Of a stretch of DNA of 64,000 nucleotides, positions 44,087-52,706 are shown one piece after another. Below the pieces are notes generated by a model. That model did no database searches. It worked only from the letters and a program-made list of their open reading frames with translations, and was not told the DNA's origin. Origin of the DNA: an uncultured Pelagibacteraceae bacterium (lineage in GTDB: Bacteria > Pseudomonadota > Alphaproteobacteria > Pelagibacterales > Pelagibacteraceae); NCBI GenBank assembly GCA_902518165.1, contig CABYFB010000001.1, positions 17,501 to 81,500 on the forward strand, written 5' to 3'. Each line of letters begins with the position of its first letter. The stretch's first letter is position 1. The position numbers were made by a program, and so were the translations under genes.

Positions 44087-44299
44087 TTAACCTAATTTTT
44101 TCAAATTTACAGCGCTTGGACCTTTTTCGCCATCTTGAATTTCGAATTCTATAGCATCGTTTTCATTCAAAAATCTTAGCCCAGCTTCTCTAACTGCGCT
44201 TGCATGAACGAAACAATCTTTTTCTCCGTCTTCTCTTTCAATAAAACCGTAGCCCTTCTTACCATTGAACCACTTAACTTTGCCTTTTAATGTACTCAT
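44087..44299 (-). CDS. cspA: cold shock protein (CspA family)
   Basis: A 70-residue single cold-shock domain that binds single-stranded RNA/DNA. RNP1 is KGYGFIERE (about 15-23) and RNP2 is DCFVHAS (28-34). [12 protein letters not shown] is the family start. The ending [24 protein letters not shown] is normal. The gene has its own candidate -10 box 24 bases upstream and a structured hairpin downstream, and follows tRNA-Phe on the same strand. Whether it is cold-induced cannot be told from the sequence. Confidence 0.96.
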   Translation of the reverse strand: MSTLKGKVKWFNGKKGYGFIEREDGEKDCFVHASAVREAGLRFLNENDAIEFEIQDGEKGPSAVNLKKLG

Positions 44300-44322
44300 A
44301 CTTTAGTTACTCTTTCTTTGTT

Positions 44323-44328
44323 ATTATA
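44323..44328 (-). promoter_or_regulatory. -10 box of a candidate cspA promoter
   Basis: TATAAT on the minus strand 24 bases before the cspA ATG. There is no clear -35. The implied leader is under 20 bases, unlike the long thermosensor leader of E. coli cspA. Confidence 0.35.
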
Positions 44329-44413
44329 TAATTAGCTAAAATAGCTGATGGATAGGTATTAGATTTTAATTTTGAATGCAAGCATAATGATGGATATTAA
44401 TACCACATGGGAG

Positions 44414-44489
44414 TGGTGGCTTCGGCGGGACTCGAACCAGCGACACAAGCCTTTTCAGGGCTCTGCTCTACCAACTGAGCTACGAAGCC
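44414..44489 (-). tRNA. tRNA-Phe (GAA)
   Basis: A 76-nt cloverleaf with encoded CCA: acceptor stem GGCTTCG/CGAAGCC, discriminator A73, D arm TAGCTCAGTTGGTAGAGC, anticodon arm GAGCC-CTGAAAA-GGCTT with anticodon GAA, T arm GGTTCGAGTCC. It starts three bases after the infA stop, so it is probably processed from the infA transcript. Confidence 0.97.
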
Positions 44490-44492
44490 ATA

Positions 44493-44708
44493 TTAAGATC
44501 TAAAAATTATACGACCCTTTGATAAATCGTATGGAGATACTTCTAATTTCACTCTATCACCTTGTAAAACACGAATACGATTTTTTCTTAGTTTTCCTGC
44601 CGTATGAGCTGTAACGTTATGACCATTGTCTAGTTTAACTCTAAACATAGCATTAGGAAGAAGATCTGTTACAACACCTTCAAACTCCAACGTATCCTGT
44701 TTACTCAA
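44493..44708 (-). CDS. infA: translation initiation factor IF-1
   Basis: A 71-residue OB-fold protein binding the ribosomal A site during initiation. The sequence [70 protein letters not shown] is a full-length match to bacterial IF-1 with the usual ending. It lies 4 bases after hisD and 3 bases before tRNA-Phe on the same strand. Confidence 0.97.
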   Translation of the reverse strand: MSKQDTLEFEGVVTDLLPNAMFRVKLDNGHNVTAHTAGKLRKNRIRVLQGDRVKLEVSPYDLSKGRIIFRS

Positions 44709-44712
44709 ATTA

Positions 44713-45975
44713 TTATCTCCTCATTCTAGATTTAATACTTTGAGCATGATTATCTAGTTCTTCATACTCAGCGAGATGTGTAGCGGATTCTCCTAATTTC
44801 TCAATACCTTTTTTTGTAAGAGTTATATGGCTAATTTTTTTATAAAATTCACTAAGATTTAGTCCAGATGAAAATTTTGCAGATCCTAAAGTTGGTAATA
44901 CATGGTTTGAACCAACATTATAATCTGAGACAGCCATTGGAGAATACTTTCCAATCATAATACTTCCTGCATTATGAATTTGATTTAAATACTTTTTATA
45001 ATTAGCTACATTAATTTCTAAGTGTTCTGGAGCAACTTCATCAATTACTTCTATTATTTGTTTATCACTTTGGGCTAATACAATTAATCCATTATTTTTT
45101 AAACTTTTTAACACAACTCCTTTTCTTTGAATTTTTTTGATACTTTCTTTTATCTCTTCATTAAATTTATTTACTAATTTTTTATCTTTTGTAATTAAAA
45201 TGCACTGGGAATTTACATCATGCTCTGCTTGTCCAATTATAGATGTTATAACCTGATTTAGATCAGTTTTACCATTTGCTAAAACACAAATTTCACTGGG
45301 ACCAGCAACCATTCCTTCTGTCCCAACATCACCAAAGACTTCACGCTTGCTTCTTGCAACATAAATATTTCCAGGCCCAACAATTTTACTAACTTTTTGA
45401 ATATATGCTAAACTTGCTATAGCTTGGGCACCACCCATTGAGTAAATTTCCCTAATTCCAATTTTTTTTGCTGCATAAAGAACTGCAGGATTTAGTTTTC
45501 CATTAAGTTTTGGATTGGCCAAAACAATTCTTTTTACACCTGAAATTTTTGCAGGCACTGCATTCATTAATAATGTAGATGGTAAATTTGCTGGAACATA
45601 AATACCTACAGACTGTAAAGGCACATGCTTATATTCAAGTTTATTTTTAAAATTATCTACATACTTAATGTCTTTTGGTTTTTGTAGTGAATGAAACTTA
45701 AAAATTCTATCATAGGCTAAATCGATACTTTTTTTAATCTTAGGTTCTAATGTATTAATTGCTTTGTTTACTTTATCTTTTGAAGGAACTATCTCTGTAT
45801 TTTTACTAAATTTTTTCTCATACTTTAAAAGTGCTTTTCTTCCATTAATTTTGATGTCTTTTAAAATTTTTGGAACTATCGAAGTGTCTACTACTTTTCC
45901 AGATCTCCTTTTACCCAAAAAAGTTACTAATTCTCTTCTATAATTTTTTTTTCTACAATTAATTACTTTTATCAT
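44713..45975 (-). CDS. hisD: histidinol dehydrogenase
   Basis: Zinc enzyme for the last two steps of histidine synthesis. The 420-residue protein shows [74 protein letters not shown], the EHDVNSQ (QAEHD) zinc/catalytic block near 255-262, and the VAPEHLEI His-Leu-Glu motif. The ending [14 protein letters not shown]-type residues ([15 protein letters not shown]) supply the last His. The start overlaps the DUF2948 gene by 17 bases. The other his genes of this window are in a separate cluster. Confidence 0.95.
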   Translation of the reverse strand: MIKVINCRKKNYRRELVTFLGKRRSGKVVDTSIVPKILKDIKINGRKALLKYEKKFSKNTEIVPSKDKVNKAINTLEPKIKKSIDLAYDRIFKFHSLQKPKDIKYVDNFKNKLEYKHVPLQSVGIYVPANLPSTLLMNAVPAKISGVKRIVLANPKLNGKLNPAVLYAAKKIGIREIYSMGGAQAIASLAYIQKVSKIVGPGNIYVARSKREVFGDVGTEGMVAGPSEICVLANGKTDLNQVITSIIGQAEHDVNSQCILITKDKKLVNKFNEEIKESIKKIQRKGVVLKSLKNNGLIVLAQSDKQIIEVIDEVAPEHLEINVANYKKYLNQIHNAGSIMIGKYSPMAVSDYNVGSNHVLPTLGSAKFSSGLNLSEFYKKISHITLTKKGIEKLGESATHLAEYEELDNHAQSIKSRMRR

Positions 45976-46360
45976 TTTTAATTTTTTGGTCTTCTAACGT
46001 TACATCAATAACTTCTGTGGACAGTGTTATAATTCTATTTTTGGAAAATAACAGAACTATTTCAAAATTTTCTTTTTTTTTAAAAATATCAATTGCAAAT
46101 AATTCTAAAGTTAAATCTGCATTGGACTGGTTAATGTTTTTAGACTTGGAACTTTCAATAAATTCAAATTTTATAACACTATTAATAGGTTTGTTGCTAT
46201 CTCCCTCCTTATCTATTCTTAAAACAGAGAGTAAAAAAATTTTTGTAGATGGCAAATATTTTATATCAGAAATTTTGACTTTAGACTCTGCGCATATAGC
46301 TGATATGATTTGTAAGTCATCTGGTGATTGAGCGATTACTTTCTTTAAAAAACTATTCAC
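45959..46360 (-). CDS. DUF2948 family protein
   Basis: A 133-residue protein of unknown function placed between murA and hisD, the conserved site of DUF2948 in alphaproteobacteria. Seen: VIAQSPDDLQIISAICAESKVKISDIKYLPSTKIFLLSVLRIDKE in the N-terminal half and ALDLT-like LTLELFAIDIFKKKENFEIVLLFSKNRIITLSTEVIDVTLED in the C-terminal half, which probably form a small alpha/beta domain. No catalytic motif is visible. It overlaps murA by one base and hisD by 17, so it is translated with both. Confidence 0.8.
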   Translation of the reverse strand: MNSFLKKVIAQSPDDLQIISAICAESKVKISDIKYLPSTKIFLLSVLRIDKEGDSNKPINSVIKFEFIESSKSKNINQSNADLTLELFAIDIFKKKENFEIVLLFSKNRIITLSTEVIDVTLEDQKIKNDKSN

Positions 46361-47622
46361 TAAGATATTCTTCTAATTTTTACTCCGATTTTTTTTAATT
46401 TATTTTCAATTTTTTCGTAACCGCGGTCTAAATGATATACTCTATTTATAATAGATGTTCCTCTCGAAATAAAAGCTGCCAAAACTAAAGCGACTGATGC
46501 CCTTAAATCACTAGACATCAACTCGGCACCCTCTAGATTATCAGTTCCTTCAATAAATGCCTTGTTTCCTTTAGTATTTATTTTTGCGCCCAATCTTTTT
46601 AATTCTGGAACATGCATAAATCTGTTTTCAAATATATTTTCTTCAATTGTACTTTTCCCATTTGCTCTAATTAATAACACCATAATTTGAGCTTGCAAAT
46701 CAGTGGGAAAGTTTGGATATTCTCCAGTTTTTAAAAAATTCAAACTTCTAATTTTTTTTGGTCCCTTAATTTGAATTGTATTTGTCGTGGTCTTTATCTT
46801 TGCACCAATTTTCTTAAGTATATTTATTTCTGTATTAATAATTTTTGGCTCAAAGTTTTTAATTTTTAAATTTCCACCATTCAAACATGCGGCAACACAA
46901 AAAGTGCCTGCTTCAATCCTATCATTCATGATTGAGTAAGTTATACTTTTTAATTTTTTGACACCCTCTATTTTCAAAGTTCTTTTACCGATCCATTTGA
47001 TCTTAGCGCCAGCTGTTTTTAAAAAATTTGTCAGATCTTTGATTTCAGGCTCTATAGCGCAATTCTTTATTGTTGTTCTTCCTTTTGCAAGGCAAGCAGC
47101 AAGAATTAAATTTTCAGTAGCTCCAACAGATATTTTTGGAAATCTTATTTCTGAACCAACTAATCCCTCTTGAGCTTTTGCATTAACATATCCTTTTTCA
47201 ATTTTTATTTTAACACCTAACTTTGATATAGCTTTTAAATGTATATCTATTGGTCTTACTCCTATACTGCAACCACCTGGGCTACTTACTTTTGCTTTTT
47301 TATTTTTTGCCAATAAAGGACCAAGAACTAAAATTCCTGCTCTCATTGTTTTAACTAGAGAATAAGGTGCAAAAAAATTATTTTTTTTTCCTTTTGAGAT
47401 TGTCGCAATTTTTTTATTATTTTTAAAGCTAATTTTTTTTCCTAGTGATTTTAGCAAATTAAGCATTGTATCAATATCTTTAACTCTTGGAAGATTTTTA
47501 ATTGTTACATTTTTATCAAAGAGTAAAGTCGCAGCAAGTATTGGTAGAGCAGCATTTTTACTTCCAGAAATTGAAACCACTCCTCTGATCTTAGAGGGAC
47601 CGTTAATTTTAAATTTATCCAT
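46360..47622 (-). CDS. murA: UDP-N-acetylglucosamine 1-carboxyvinyltransferase
   Basis: First committed step of peptidoglycan synthesis. The 420-residue protein shows ISGSKNAALPILAATLLFD at the start and the catalytic cysteine loop SPGGCSIGVRPIDIHLKAISKLG (Cys near residue 117), the residue whose change gives fosfomycin resistance. Here Cys is kept. YPNFPTDLQAQIMVLL, the NRFMHVPELKRLGA block and DLRASVALVLAAF are typical. It is two bases after dcd and overlaps the DUF2948 gene. Confidence 0.96.
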   Translation of the reverse strand: MDKFKINGPSKIRGVVSISGSKNAALPILAATLLFDKNVTIKNLPRVKDIDTMLNLLKSLGKKISFKNNKKIATISKGKKNNFFAPYSLVKTMRAGILVLGPLLAKNKKAKVSSPGGCSIGVRPIDIHLKAISKLGVKIKIEKGYVNAKAQEGLVGSEIRFPKISVGATENLILAACLAKGRTTIKNCAIEPEIKDLTNFLKTAGAKIKWIGKRTLKIEGVKKLKSITYSIMNDRIEAGTFCVAACLNGGNLKIKNFEPKIINTEINILKKIGAKIKTTTNTIQIKGPKKIRSLNFLKTGEYPNFPTDLQAQIMVLLIRANGKSTIEENIFENRFMHVPELKRLGAKINTKGNKAFIEGTDNLEGAELMSSDLRASVALVLAAFISRGTSIINRVYHLDRGYEKIENKLKKIGVKIRRIS

Positions 47623-47623
47623 T

Positions 47624-48178
47624 TTAAATTTTGGGAAGCGTTACCCCTTTTTGACCCATATATTTTCCATTTCTGTCGGCATATGAAACATCAGGTTTCT
47701 CATTACCTTTTAAAAATATAAATTGAGCCACACCCTCATTTGCATATATTTTGGCTGGTAACGGGGTTGTGTTAGAAAATTCAAGAGTCACATGGCCTTC
47801 CCATCCTGGTTCCAAGGGTGTTACATTAACAATTATTCCACATCTAGCATAAGTAGACTTGCCTAAACAAATAACTAAGATATCGCTAGGAATTTTAAAA
47901 TATTCGACAGTTCTTGCTAAAACAAAAGAATTTGGCGGAATAATACATTCATGAGTCTCTTTTGTTACAAAATTTGTTGGTTTAAAATTTTTTGGATCCA
48001 CAATTTCGGAGTTAACATTGGTAAATATTTTAAACTCATTAGATACTCTTGCATCGTACCCGTATGAGGAAACACCGAATGAAATTTTTCCTTCCCTTAT
48101 TTGTTTATCTTCAAATGGTGAAATCATTGAATGATCTTTCGCCATTTTGATTATCCACTTATCTGATTGCACTGACAT
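47624..48178 (-). CDS. dcd: dCTP deaminase
   Basis: Forms dUTP from dCTP for thymidylate supply. The 184-residue protein matches the alphaproteobacterial Dcd: [117 protein letters not shown]. The active-site blocks STYARCG and the Glu of TLEFSN are present. It overlaps nothing upstream: a 33-codon ORF ends just before its ATG. Confidence 0.96.
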   Translation of the reverse strand: MSVQSDKWIIKMAKDHSMISPFEDKQIREGKISFGVSSYGYDARVSNEFKIFTNVNSEIVDPKNFKPTNFVTKETHECIIPPNSFVLARTVEYFKIPSDILVICLGKSTYARCGIIVNVTPLEPGWEGHVTLEFSNTTPLPAKIYANEGVAQFIFLKGNEKPDVSYADRNGKYMGQKGVTLPKI

Positions 48179-48280
48179 TTATTTATTTTTTTTATTTTTT
48201 CTTTGAAAAATTTTTCTTTTTTTTAAGTTTTTACGCAAAGCTTCTTCGAGTTTAGCTTTTTTATCCTTCTTCCTGTCCAT
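48179..48280 (-). CDS. candidate 33-residue Lys/Arg-rich protein
   Basis: Not recognised. An ATG frame begins MDRKKDKKAKLEEALRKNLK and continues with a basic tail to a TAA that lies directly before the dcd start codon. About half the residues are Lys or Arg, predicted to be one amphipathic helix. It sits 5 bases after the 65-residue ORF upstream, so it looks like part of a dcd-murA transcript. The tight packing supports it. The Lys-rich sequence in AT-rich DNA weakens the case. Confidence 0.4.
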   Translation of the reverse strand: MDRKKDKKAKLEEALRKNLKKRKIFQRKNKKNK

Positions 48281-48285
48281 CTTGA

Positions 48286-48483
48286 TTACTTTTTGTCTGG
48301 ATTGGTAAGGTGATCCAAGGTTATTATTTGATCGATAGGTATTGTTTTATCCTCTGGAGTTTTGGGGTCACCTTGTTTAGCTATTTTCTTTGCTCTTTTC
48401 TCAGCAAGCTTTTTTTCTCTTTTGGCCTGCTTCTCCATAGCTTTAGCTCCTCTTGTCGATTTATAGTCGTAGTGTATTCCCAT
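48286..48483 (-). CDS. small conserved-looking basic protein (65 residues)
   Basis: Not recognised. The sequence begins MGIHYDYKSTRGAKAMEKQA, continues as a Lys-rich helix (15-38) and ends with a proline-containing tail PKTPEDKTIPIDQIITLDHLTNPDKK that is not simple low complexity, which argues for a real protein. It is first in the run leading to the 33-residue ORF, dcd and murA. The helix could bind RNA or DNA. This is inference only. Confidence 0.55.
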   Translation of the reverse strand: MGIHYDYKSTRGAKAMEKQAKREKKLAEKRAKKIAKQGDPKTPEDKTIPIDQIITLDHLTNPDKK

Positions 48484-48563
48484 ATCATTTACCTAATTTA
48501 GATATAACCGATTTTCTCAAAAAATTAAGGCATTTATTTGAAAAAAACAATTTTATACACTAA

Positions 48564-48569
48564 TTATAA
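48564..48569 (+). promoter_or_regulatory. -10 box of the tRNA-Thr promoter
   Basis: TATAAT lies 8 bases before the tRNA-Thr 5' end. TTGAAA at 48538-48543 could be a -35 but the spacer would be 20 bases. Confidence 0.4.
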
Positions 48570-48577
48570 TTAAAAAA

Positions 48578-48651
48578 AGCCCTCATAGTTAAATGGTATA
48601 ACACATCCATGGTAAGGATGAGTTTCCAGTTCAATTCTGGGTGAGGGCACC
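48578..48651 (+). tRNA. tRNA-Thr (GGT)
   Basis: A 74-nt cloverleaf with encoded CCA: acceptor stem GCCCTCA/TGAGGGC, A73, a short D arm (TAGTTAAATGGTATAAC), anticodon arm CATCC-ATGGTAA-GGATG with anticodon GGT, T arm CCAGTTCAATTCTGG. It stands alone on the plus strand and meets the TVP38-family gene tail to tail two bases away. Confidence 0.93.
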
Positions 48652-48653
48652 AG

Positions 48654-49370
48654 TTACTTGTAGAATTTTTTTCTGATTATAAATCCAACTAAAATCAGGA
48701 TTATCATTCCAATTACTGGTATAAAAATATCTGGAGTTAAAATAATATTAAAAATGCTTGGAAATTCTTGATTGTTTTCAATTACTTTATTTAAGCCTGC
48801 GCCAAGTGAGGCTCCAACAAATAACTGCGGTGTCATTCCAATAACAGATCCTAAAAAGAAATTGCTAATCTTAACATTAAATAATGTTGGCAAAATGTTT
48901 GAAATAAAAAAAGGTATTCCACCAACAAATCTATATATCAAAAAAAAAGTAAATTCATTTTTTTTAAATTTTTCAGTAAGATTAGAAAACTTTGATGAAA
49001 ATTTTTTTTGAATTAAATCTTTGAAAAAATAATTTGCACAAATATATAAAAGTGTTGCACCAATAGATAAACTAAATACTATAAGGATTGTCCCTATCCA
49101 TTTTCCAAATACAAATCCTCCAACTAAAAAAACTGGAGAACCAAATCCTAAAAGTATAACCCAAATAATCACTCCAATAAAAAATAATATGCTAGCAATT
49201 AAAAGATTGGAATTTTTGATATCATTTAATTTGTCTCTATTATTTTTTATAAGTTCATAACTCGAAAAGTCATCAAATGAGAAATTGCTAAAAAAAAGCA
49301 ACAAAAAGCCAGTAACTATGGAAAGATATATAATACCAAGAATAATTTTTAATTTATTTTCTTTTTCCAT
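48654..49370 (-). CDS. TVP38/TMEM64 (DedA-like) membrane protein
   Basis: A 238-residue integral membrane protein of the VTT/SNARE-associated family, thought to act in lipid handling or membrane homeostasis. Hydrophobic segments lie at about 8-29, 58-80, 82-112, 146-170, 176-196 and 213-234. The family blocks are GFGSPVFLVGGFVFGKWIGTILIVFSLSIGATLLYICANYFF and the re-entrant FRFVGGIPFFISNILPTLFNVKISNFFLGSVIGMTPQLFVGASLGAGL (written YRFVGGIPFF here). Divergent from rpmH by 84 bases. Substrate unknown. Confidence 0.85.
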   Translation of the reverse strand: MEKENKLKIILGIIYLSIVTGFLLLFFSNFSFDDFSSYELIKNNRDKLNDIKNSNLLIASILFFIGVIIWVILLGFGSPVFLVGGFVFGKWIGTILIVFSLSIGATLLYICANYFFKDLIQKKFSSKFSNLTEKFKKNEFTFFLIYRFVGGIPFFISNILPTLFNVKISNFFLGSVIGMTPQLFVGASLGAGLNKVIENNQEFPSIFNIILTPDIFIPVIGMIILILVGFIIRKKFYK

Positions 49371-49454
49371 TTTGTTTTAATTTATTAAAAATCGCTGTAC
49401 TTATATACATTAAATTGTATAACTACCGAAATTTAACAAAAAAGAAGCCTTAAT

Positions 49455-49589
49455 ATGAAACGTACATATCAACCTAGTAAAAAAGTGAGAAAAAGAAGGC
49501 ATGGTTTTAGGTCTAAAATGAAGACTAAAGGTGGAAGAAAACTAATTAGAAGAAGAAGAAGTAAGGGTAGAAAAAAACTCACTGTTTAA
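49455..49589 (+). CDS. rpmH: 50S ribosomal protein L34
   Basis: A 44-residue basic protein, [20 protein letters not shown] then [23 protein letters not shown], a full match to bacterial L34 (the usual start is MKRTFQPS). It shares one base with the rnpA start (TAATG), the conserved rpmH-rnpA arrangement. It opens the rpmH-rnpA-yidD-yidC-argB run. The 84-base gap upstream is AT-rich and holds no clear DnaA boxes. Confidence 0.97.
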   Translation: MKRTYQPSKKVRKRRHGFRSKMKTKGGRKLIRRRRSKGRKKLTV

Positions 49590-49930
49590 TGCAGGTTAAA
49601 TTAAAAAGTTTATCTAAAAATGAAGATTTTAAATTTATTTTAAATGGCAAAAAAATTTCAAATAAATACTCAACAATTTTTTACAGGAGATTAGAAAACA
49701 AAAGTAATAGATGTTTTAATATAAGTTTTATTACAAAAAAAAAGATTGGTACAGCTGTTATAAGAAATAAAATTAAAAGAAGATTAAGAAATATGATGAA
49801 TGAGGCTCTAAGAAAAATTAAAATTAATCTTAACTATAGTTATTTATTAATTGCTAGAAAATCTGTTTTAGAAGATGAGTACAATTTTATCAAAATAAAA
49901 CTTTTTAGTGAGTTAAAAAAAATTAGATAG
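49589..49930 (+). CDS. rnpA: ribonuclease P protein component
   Basis: Protein subunit of RNase P that helps the RNA subunit mature tRNA 5' ends. The 113-residue protein has the RNR motif in TAVIRNKIKRRLRNMMNEALRKI (about 53-75; core RNKIKRRLR) and the N-terminal LSKNEDFKFILNGKKISNKYSTIFYR. Length is normal. The start overlaps the rpmH stop, and yidD follows after 2 bases, as in most bacteria. Confidence 0.93.
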   Translation: MQVKLKSLSKNEDFKFILNGKKISNKYSTIFYRRLENKSNRCFNISFITKKKIGTAVIRNKIKRRLRNMMNEALRKIKINLNYSYLLIARKSVLEDEYNFIKIKLFSELKKIR

Positions 49931-49932
49931 TT

Positions 49933-50172
49933 ATGATTAAAAAAGGATTAATATATTTAATAAAATTTTATAAATATTTCATTTCACCAGTTTTGGGTAA
50001 TAATTGCAGGTATCTTCCAACTTGTTCAGAGTATTTTATTGATAGTTTAAATGAACATGGTGTTTTGAAAGGTTGTTATAAAGGCATCAAAAGAATTTTA
50101 TCTTGTCATCCTATAAAATTATTGGGAGGAGGACATGGGTATGATCCGGTAAAGAAAAAAAATATTAAATAA
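49933..50172 (+). CDS. yidD: membrane protein insertion efficiency factor YidD
   Basis: A 79-residue small protein that assists YidC. It has the family cysteines and motif in YISPVLGNNCRYLPTCSEYFIDSLNEHGVLKGCYKGIKRILSCHPIKLLGGGHGYDPV (written FISPVLG here), with an N-terminal amphipathic helix at 1-18. It sits between rnpA and yidC, the usual place, and shares one base with the yidC start. Confidence 0.94.
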   Translation: MIKKGLIYLIKFYKYFISPVLGNNCRYLPTCSEYFIDSLNEHGVLKGCYKGIKRILSCHPIKLLGGGHGYDPVKKKNIK

Positions 50173-51854
50173 TGGACACAAGAAACGTAATAGCAGCAAT
50201 TTCATTAAGTGCAGCAGTAATAATTCTCTATGGATTATTTTTTGCTCCACCAAGTACTGATCCAAAGCAGGTAACTAATAATGATCAAAATAAAAACAAT
50301 CTTCAACTAAGCGAGGCACCAAAAATAGAGCAAAATATTGAGAATAATAAAATTTCTAGATCAGAGGCAATTAACAAAGTTGAAAGGATACTTTTTGAAA
50401 ATGAAAATATTAAAGGTTCTATTTCTCTAGAGGGATCATTAATTGATGATCTGATTTTTAAGAAATATACCGAAACTTTGGACTCTGATGAAAATGTGGT
50501 TTTACTTAATCCTAAAGAGTCTGAAAATGGTTATTATATAGAAACAGGTTGGGCTATAAATAATAAAGATATCAAAGTTCCTAATTCAAATACAAAATGG
50601 GAAATTGTCGGCAATAAATTACTAACACCGAACAGTCCAATTAAATTAGTATGGAATAACCAGCAGAATATAACTTTTGAGAAAGAAATAAGTATAGATG
50701 ATAAATTTTTATTTACTGTTAACCAAAAAATTACAAATAATACTCAAAATACTTATAACTTTTATCCCTACGGACAGATTATTAGAAACGTAGCTCCTGA
50801 TGTAACTGATTTTTATATATTACACGAAGGTTTATTAGGTGTTTTTGATGACAATCTTGTTGAGGAAGATTACGATGACATAAAAGACAAAAAATACTCT
50901 GTAAATGCTGACAAAGGATGGATGGGTATTACAGATAAATACTGGATAACAAGTTTAATCCCAGAAAGTAATAAAAGTTTCAGATCAGATTTCGATTATA
51001 AAAATAAATTTAAAGCTAATTTCATAGAAACTGCTGCAACAGAAGTCAAGGCTAATGAAAGCAAAACTAATCAGGTAAAAGTGATTATTGCGGCGAAAGA
51101 AGTAGATGTTGTTGATGGTTATGCGGAAAAACTAAATATTAATAAATTTGATTTAGCAATTGATTGGGGTTTCCTATATTTTTTAACAAAACCAATTTTT
51201 TTGATATCCGATTATTTCTTTAAATTAACTGGTAACTATGGAATTGCAATAATACTAATTACTGCTTGTATAAGAATATTATTTTTTCCTCTCGCTAACT
51301 ACTCATTTAGATCAATGGCAAAAATGAAAGTTCTTCAACCCGAAATGGTAAGGCTTAAAGAACTTCATAAGGAGGATAAAATGAAGCTGCAACAAGAAAT
51401 GATGGCTCTTTATAAAAGAGAGAAGGTGAATCCTGTAAGCGGGTGTTTGCCTATTTTAATACAAATACCATTCTTTTTTGCAATTTATAAAATGTTGTTT
51501 GTTACAATTGAAATGAGACATCAGCCTTTTTTTGGTTGGATACATGATCTAAGTGAAAGAGATCCAACAAGTTTATTTAATCTATTTGGTTTGTTACCAT
51601 ATGATGTTCCATCATTTTTAATTATTGGCGCTTGGCCAGTAGCGATGGGTGTAACAATGTGGATGCAACAGAAACTTAATCCAACACCACCCGATCCGAT
51701 TCAGCAAAAAATATTTATGTTTTTCCCTGTATTCTTAACAGTTATACTTGCACCTTTTCCATCAGGATTAGTTATATATTGGACAATTAATAACGTGCTT
51801 ACTATGGCACAACAGTATGTAATTATGAAAAGAACTTCAGTTAAAACAGTTTAA
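50172..51854 (+). CDS. yidC: membrane protein insertase YidC
   Basis: Inserts and folds inner-membrane proteins with or without SecYEG. The 560-residue protein has an N-terminal membrane helix (6-25), a large periplasmic beta domain (about 60-330), and the conserved C-terminal five-helix insertase core (345-550) with NYGIAIILITACIRILFFPLANYSFRSMAKMKVLQPEM, the cytoplasmic loop LKELHKEDKMKLQQEMMALYKREKVNPVSGCLPILIQIPFFFAIYKML, and WMQQKLNPTPPDPIQQKIFMFFPVFLT. The Arg of the hydrophilic groove lies in ACIRILFFP. argB follows directly, without the engB gene that often lies between. Confidence 0.96.
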   Translation: MDTRNVIAAISLSAAVIILYGLFFAPPSTDPKQVTNNDQNKNNLQLSEAPKIEQNIENNKISRSEAINKVERILFENENIKGSISLEGSLIDDLIFKKYTETLDSDENVVLLNPKESENGYYIETGWAINNKDIKVPNSNTKWEIVGNKLLTPNSPIKLVWNNQQNITFEKEISIDDKFLFTVNQKITNNTQNTYNFYPYGQIIRNVAPDVTDFYILHEGLLGVFDDNLVEEDYDDIKDKKYSVNADKGWMGITDKYWITSLIPESNKSFRSDFDYKNKFKANFIETAATEVKANESKTNQVKVIIAAKEVDVVDGYAEKLNINKFDLAIDWGFLYFLTKPIFLISDYFFKLTGNYGIAIILITACIRILFFPLANYSFRSMAKMKVLQPEMVRLKELHKEDKMKLQQEMMALYKREKVNPVSGCLPILIQIPFFFAIYKMLFVTIEMRHQPFFGWIHDLSERDPTSLFNLFGLLPYDVPSFLIIGAWPVAMGVTMWMQQKLNPTPPDPIQQKIFMFFPVFLTVILAPFPSGLVIYWTINNVLTMAQQYVIMKRTSVKTV

Positions 51855-51857
51855 TTG

Positions 51858-52706
51858 ATGGAATTAGATAAGATTATTCCAACAGATGGGCCGAATATTT
51901 ATGAAGTTGAAAAATATATAAACAAATATCAGTCTGAGGTAATAGTAATTAAATGTGGTGGATCTGTTTTATTAGATAAAAAACTATTTAATCAGTTCAT
52001 AGAAGATATTTCAGTAATAAATAAAATTGGTTTATCAGCAATAGTCATTCATGGTGGAGGTAAAAATATAAAAAAAAAATTAGATGAAAATAATATTGAA
52101 ACAAGATTTATCAAAGGTCTTAGGATTTCAGATGAAAAAACAATAGGATATATAGAAGAGGCTTTACTAGAGCTTAATTTAGAGATTTTACATGAATTAA
52201 AATCTAAAAACACTAATGTTTGTTCAATATCACCTAAAGAAAATAATGTAATTAATATAACTCCTGAAAGTAAAGAATTGGGGTATGTCGGGACACCAAA
52301 AAAAATTAACAAAGAGAAAATATTAGATTTTATTAATAATAAAAAAATTCCAATTGTTGTCCCTTTAGGATTGGGTGATGATGGCAGAATTTATAATATT
52401 AATGCAGATGTTGCTGCAGGTTCAATTGCAAAAGAGATCAATGCTAGAAGACTTCTTTTGATGACAGATGTTGAAGGGGTTCTTGATGAAAATCAAAAAC
52501 TTATATCTGAAATTAATCTCAATAGAGCCAATGAAATGTTAAAAAATAATATTATTTCTGGAGGAATGATACCAAAAATAAACACTTGTTTAGATGCAAT
52601 ATCTAATGGTGTTAGAGGTGTAGTAATTGTTGATGGAAGAAAACCACATTCAATACTATTTGAGTTATTTTCTGACAAGGGTGCGGGGACGTTGATAAGA
52701 AAATGA
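51858..52706 (+). CDS. argB: acetylglutamate kinase
   Basis: Second step of arginine synthesis. The 282-residue amino-acid kinase shows VIVIKCGGSVL (about 31-41), the IVIHGGGKNIKKKLDENNIETRFIKGLRISDEKT block and the C-terminal SGGMIPKINTCLDAISNGVRGVVIVDGRKPHSILFELFSDKGAGTLI. I use the ATG; a TTG one codon earlier is also possible. It starts 3 bases after yidC and overlaps the HAD gene by 4. With argJ, argD and argF it supports a complete route to citrulline. Confidence 0.95.
   Translation: MELDKIIPTDGPNIYEVEKYINKYQSEVIVIKCGGSVLLDKKLFNQFIEDISVINKIGLSAIVIHGGGKNIKKKLDENNIETRFIKGLRISDEKTIGYIEEALLELNLEILHELKSKNTNVCSISPKENNVINITPESKELGYVGTPKKINKEKILDFINNKKIPIVVPLGLGDDGRIYNINADVAAGSIAKEINARRLLLMTDVEGVLDENQKLISEINLNRANEMLKNNIISGGMIPKINTCLDAISNGVRGVVIVDGRKPHSILFELFSDKGAGTLIRK

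Noticed and set aside
49371-49454. Replication origin next to rpmH
   Set aside because: The gap has no clear TTATCCACA-type DnaA boxes, no dnaA is present, and alphaproteobacterial origins are usually elsewhere.
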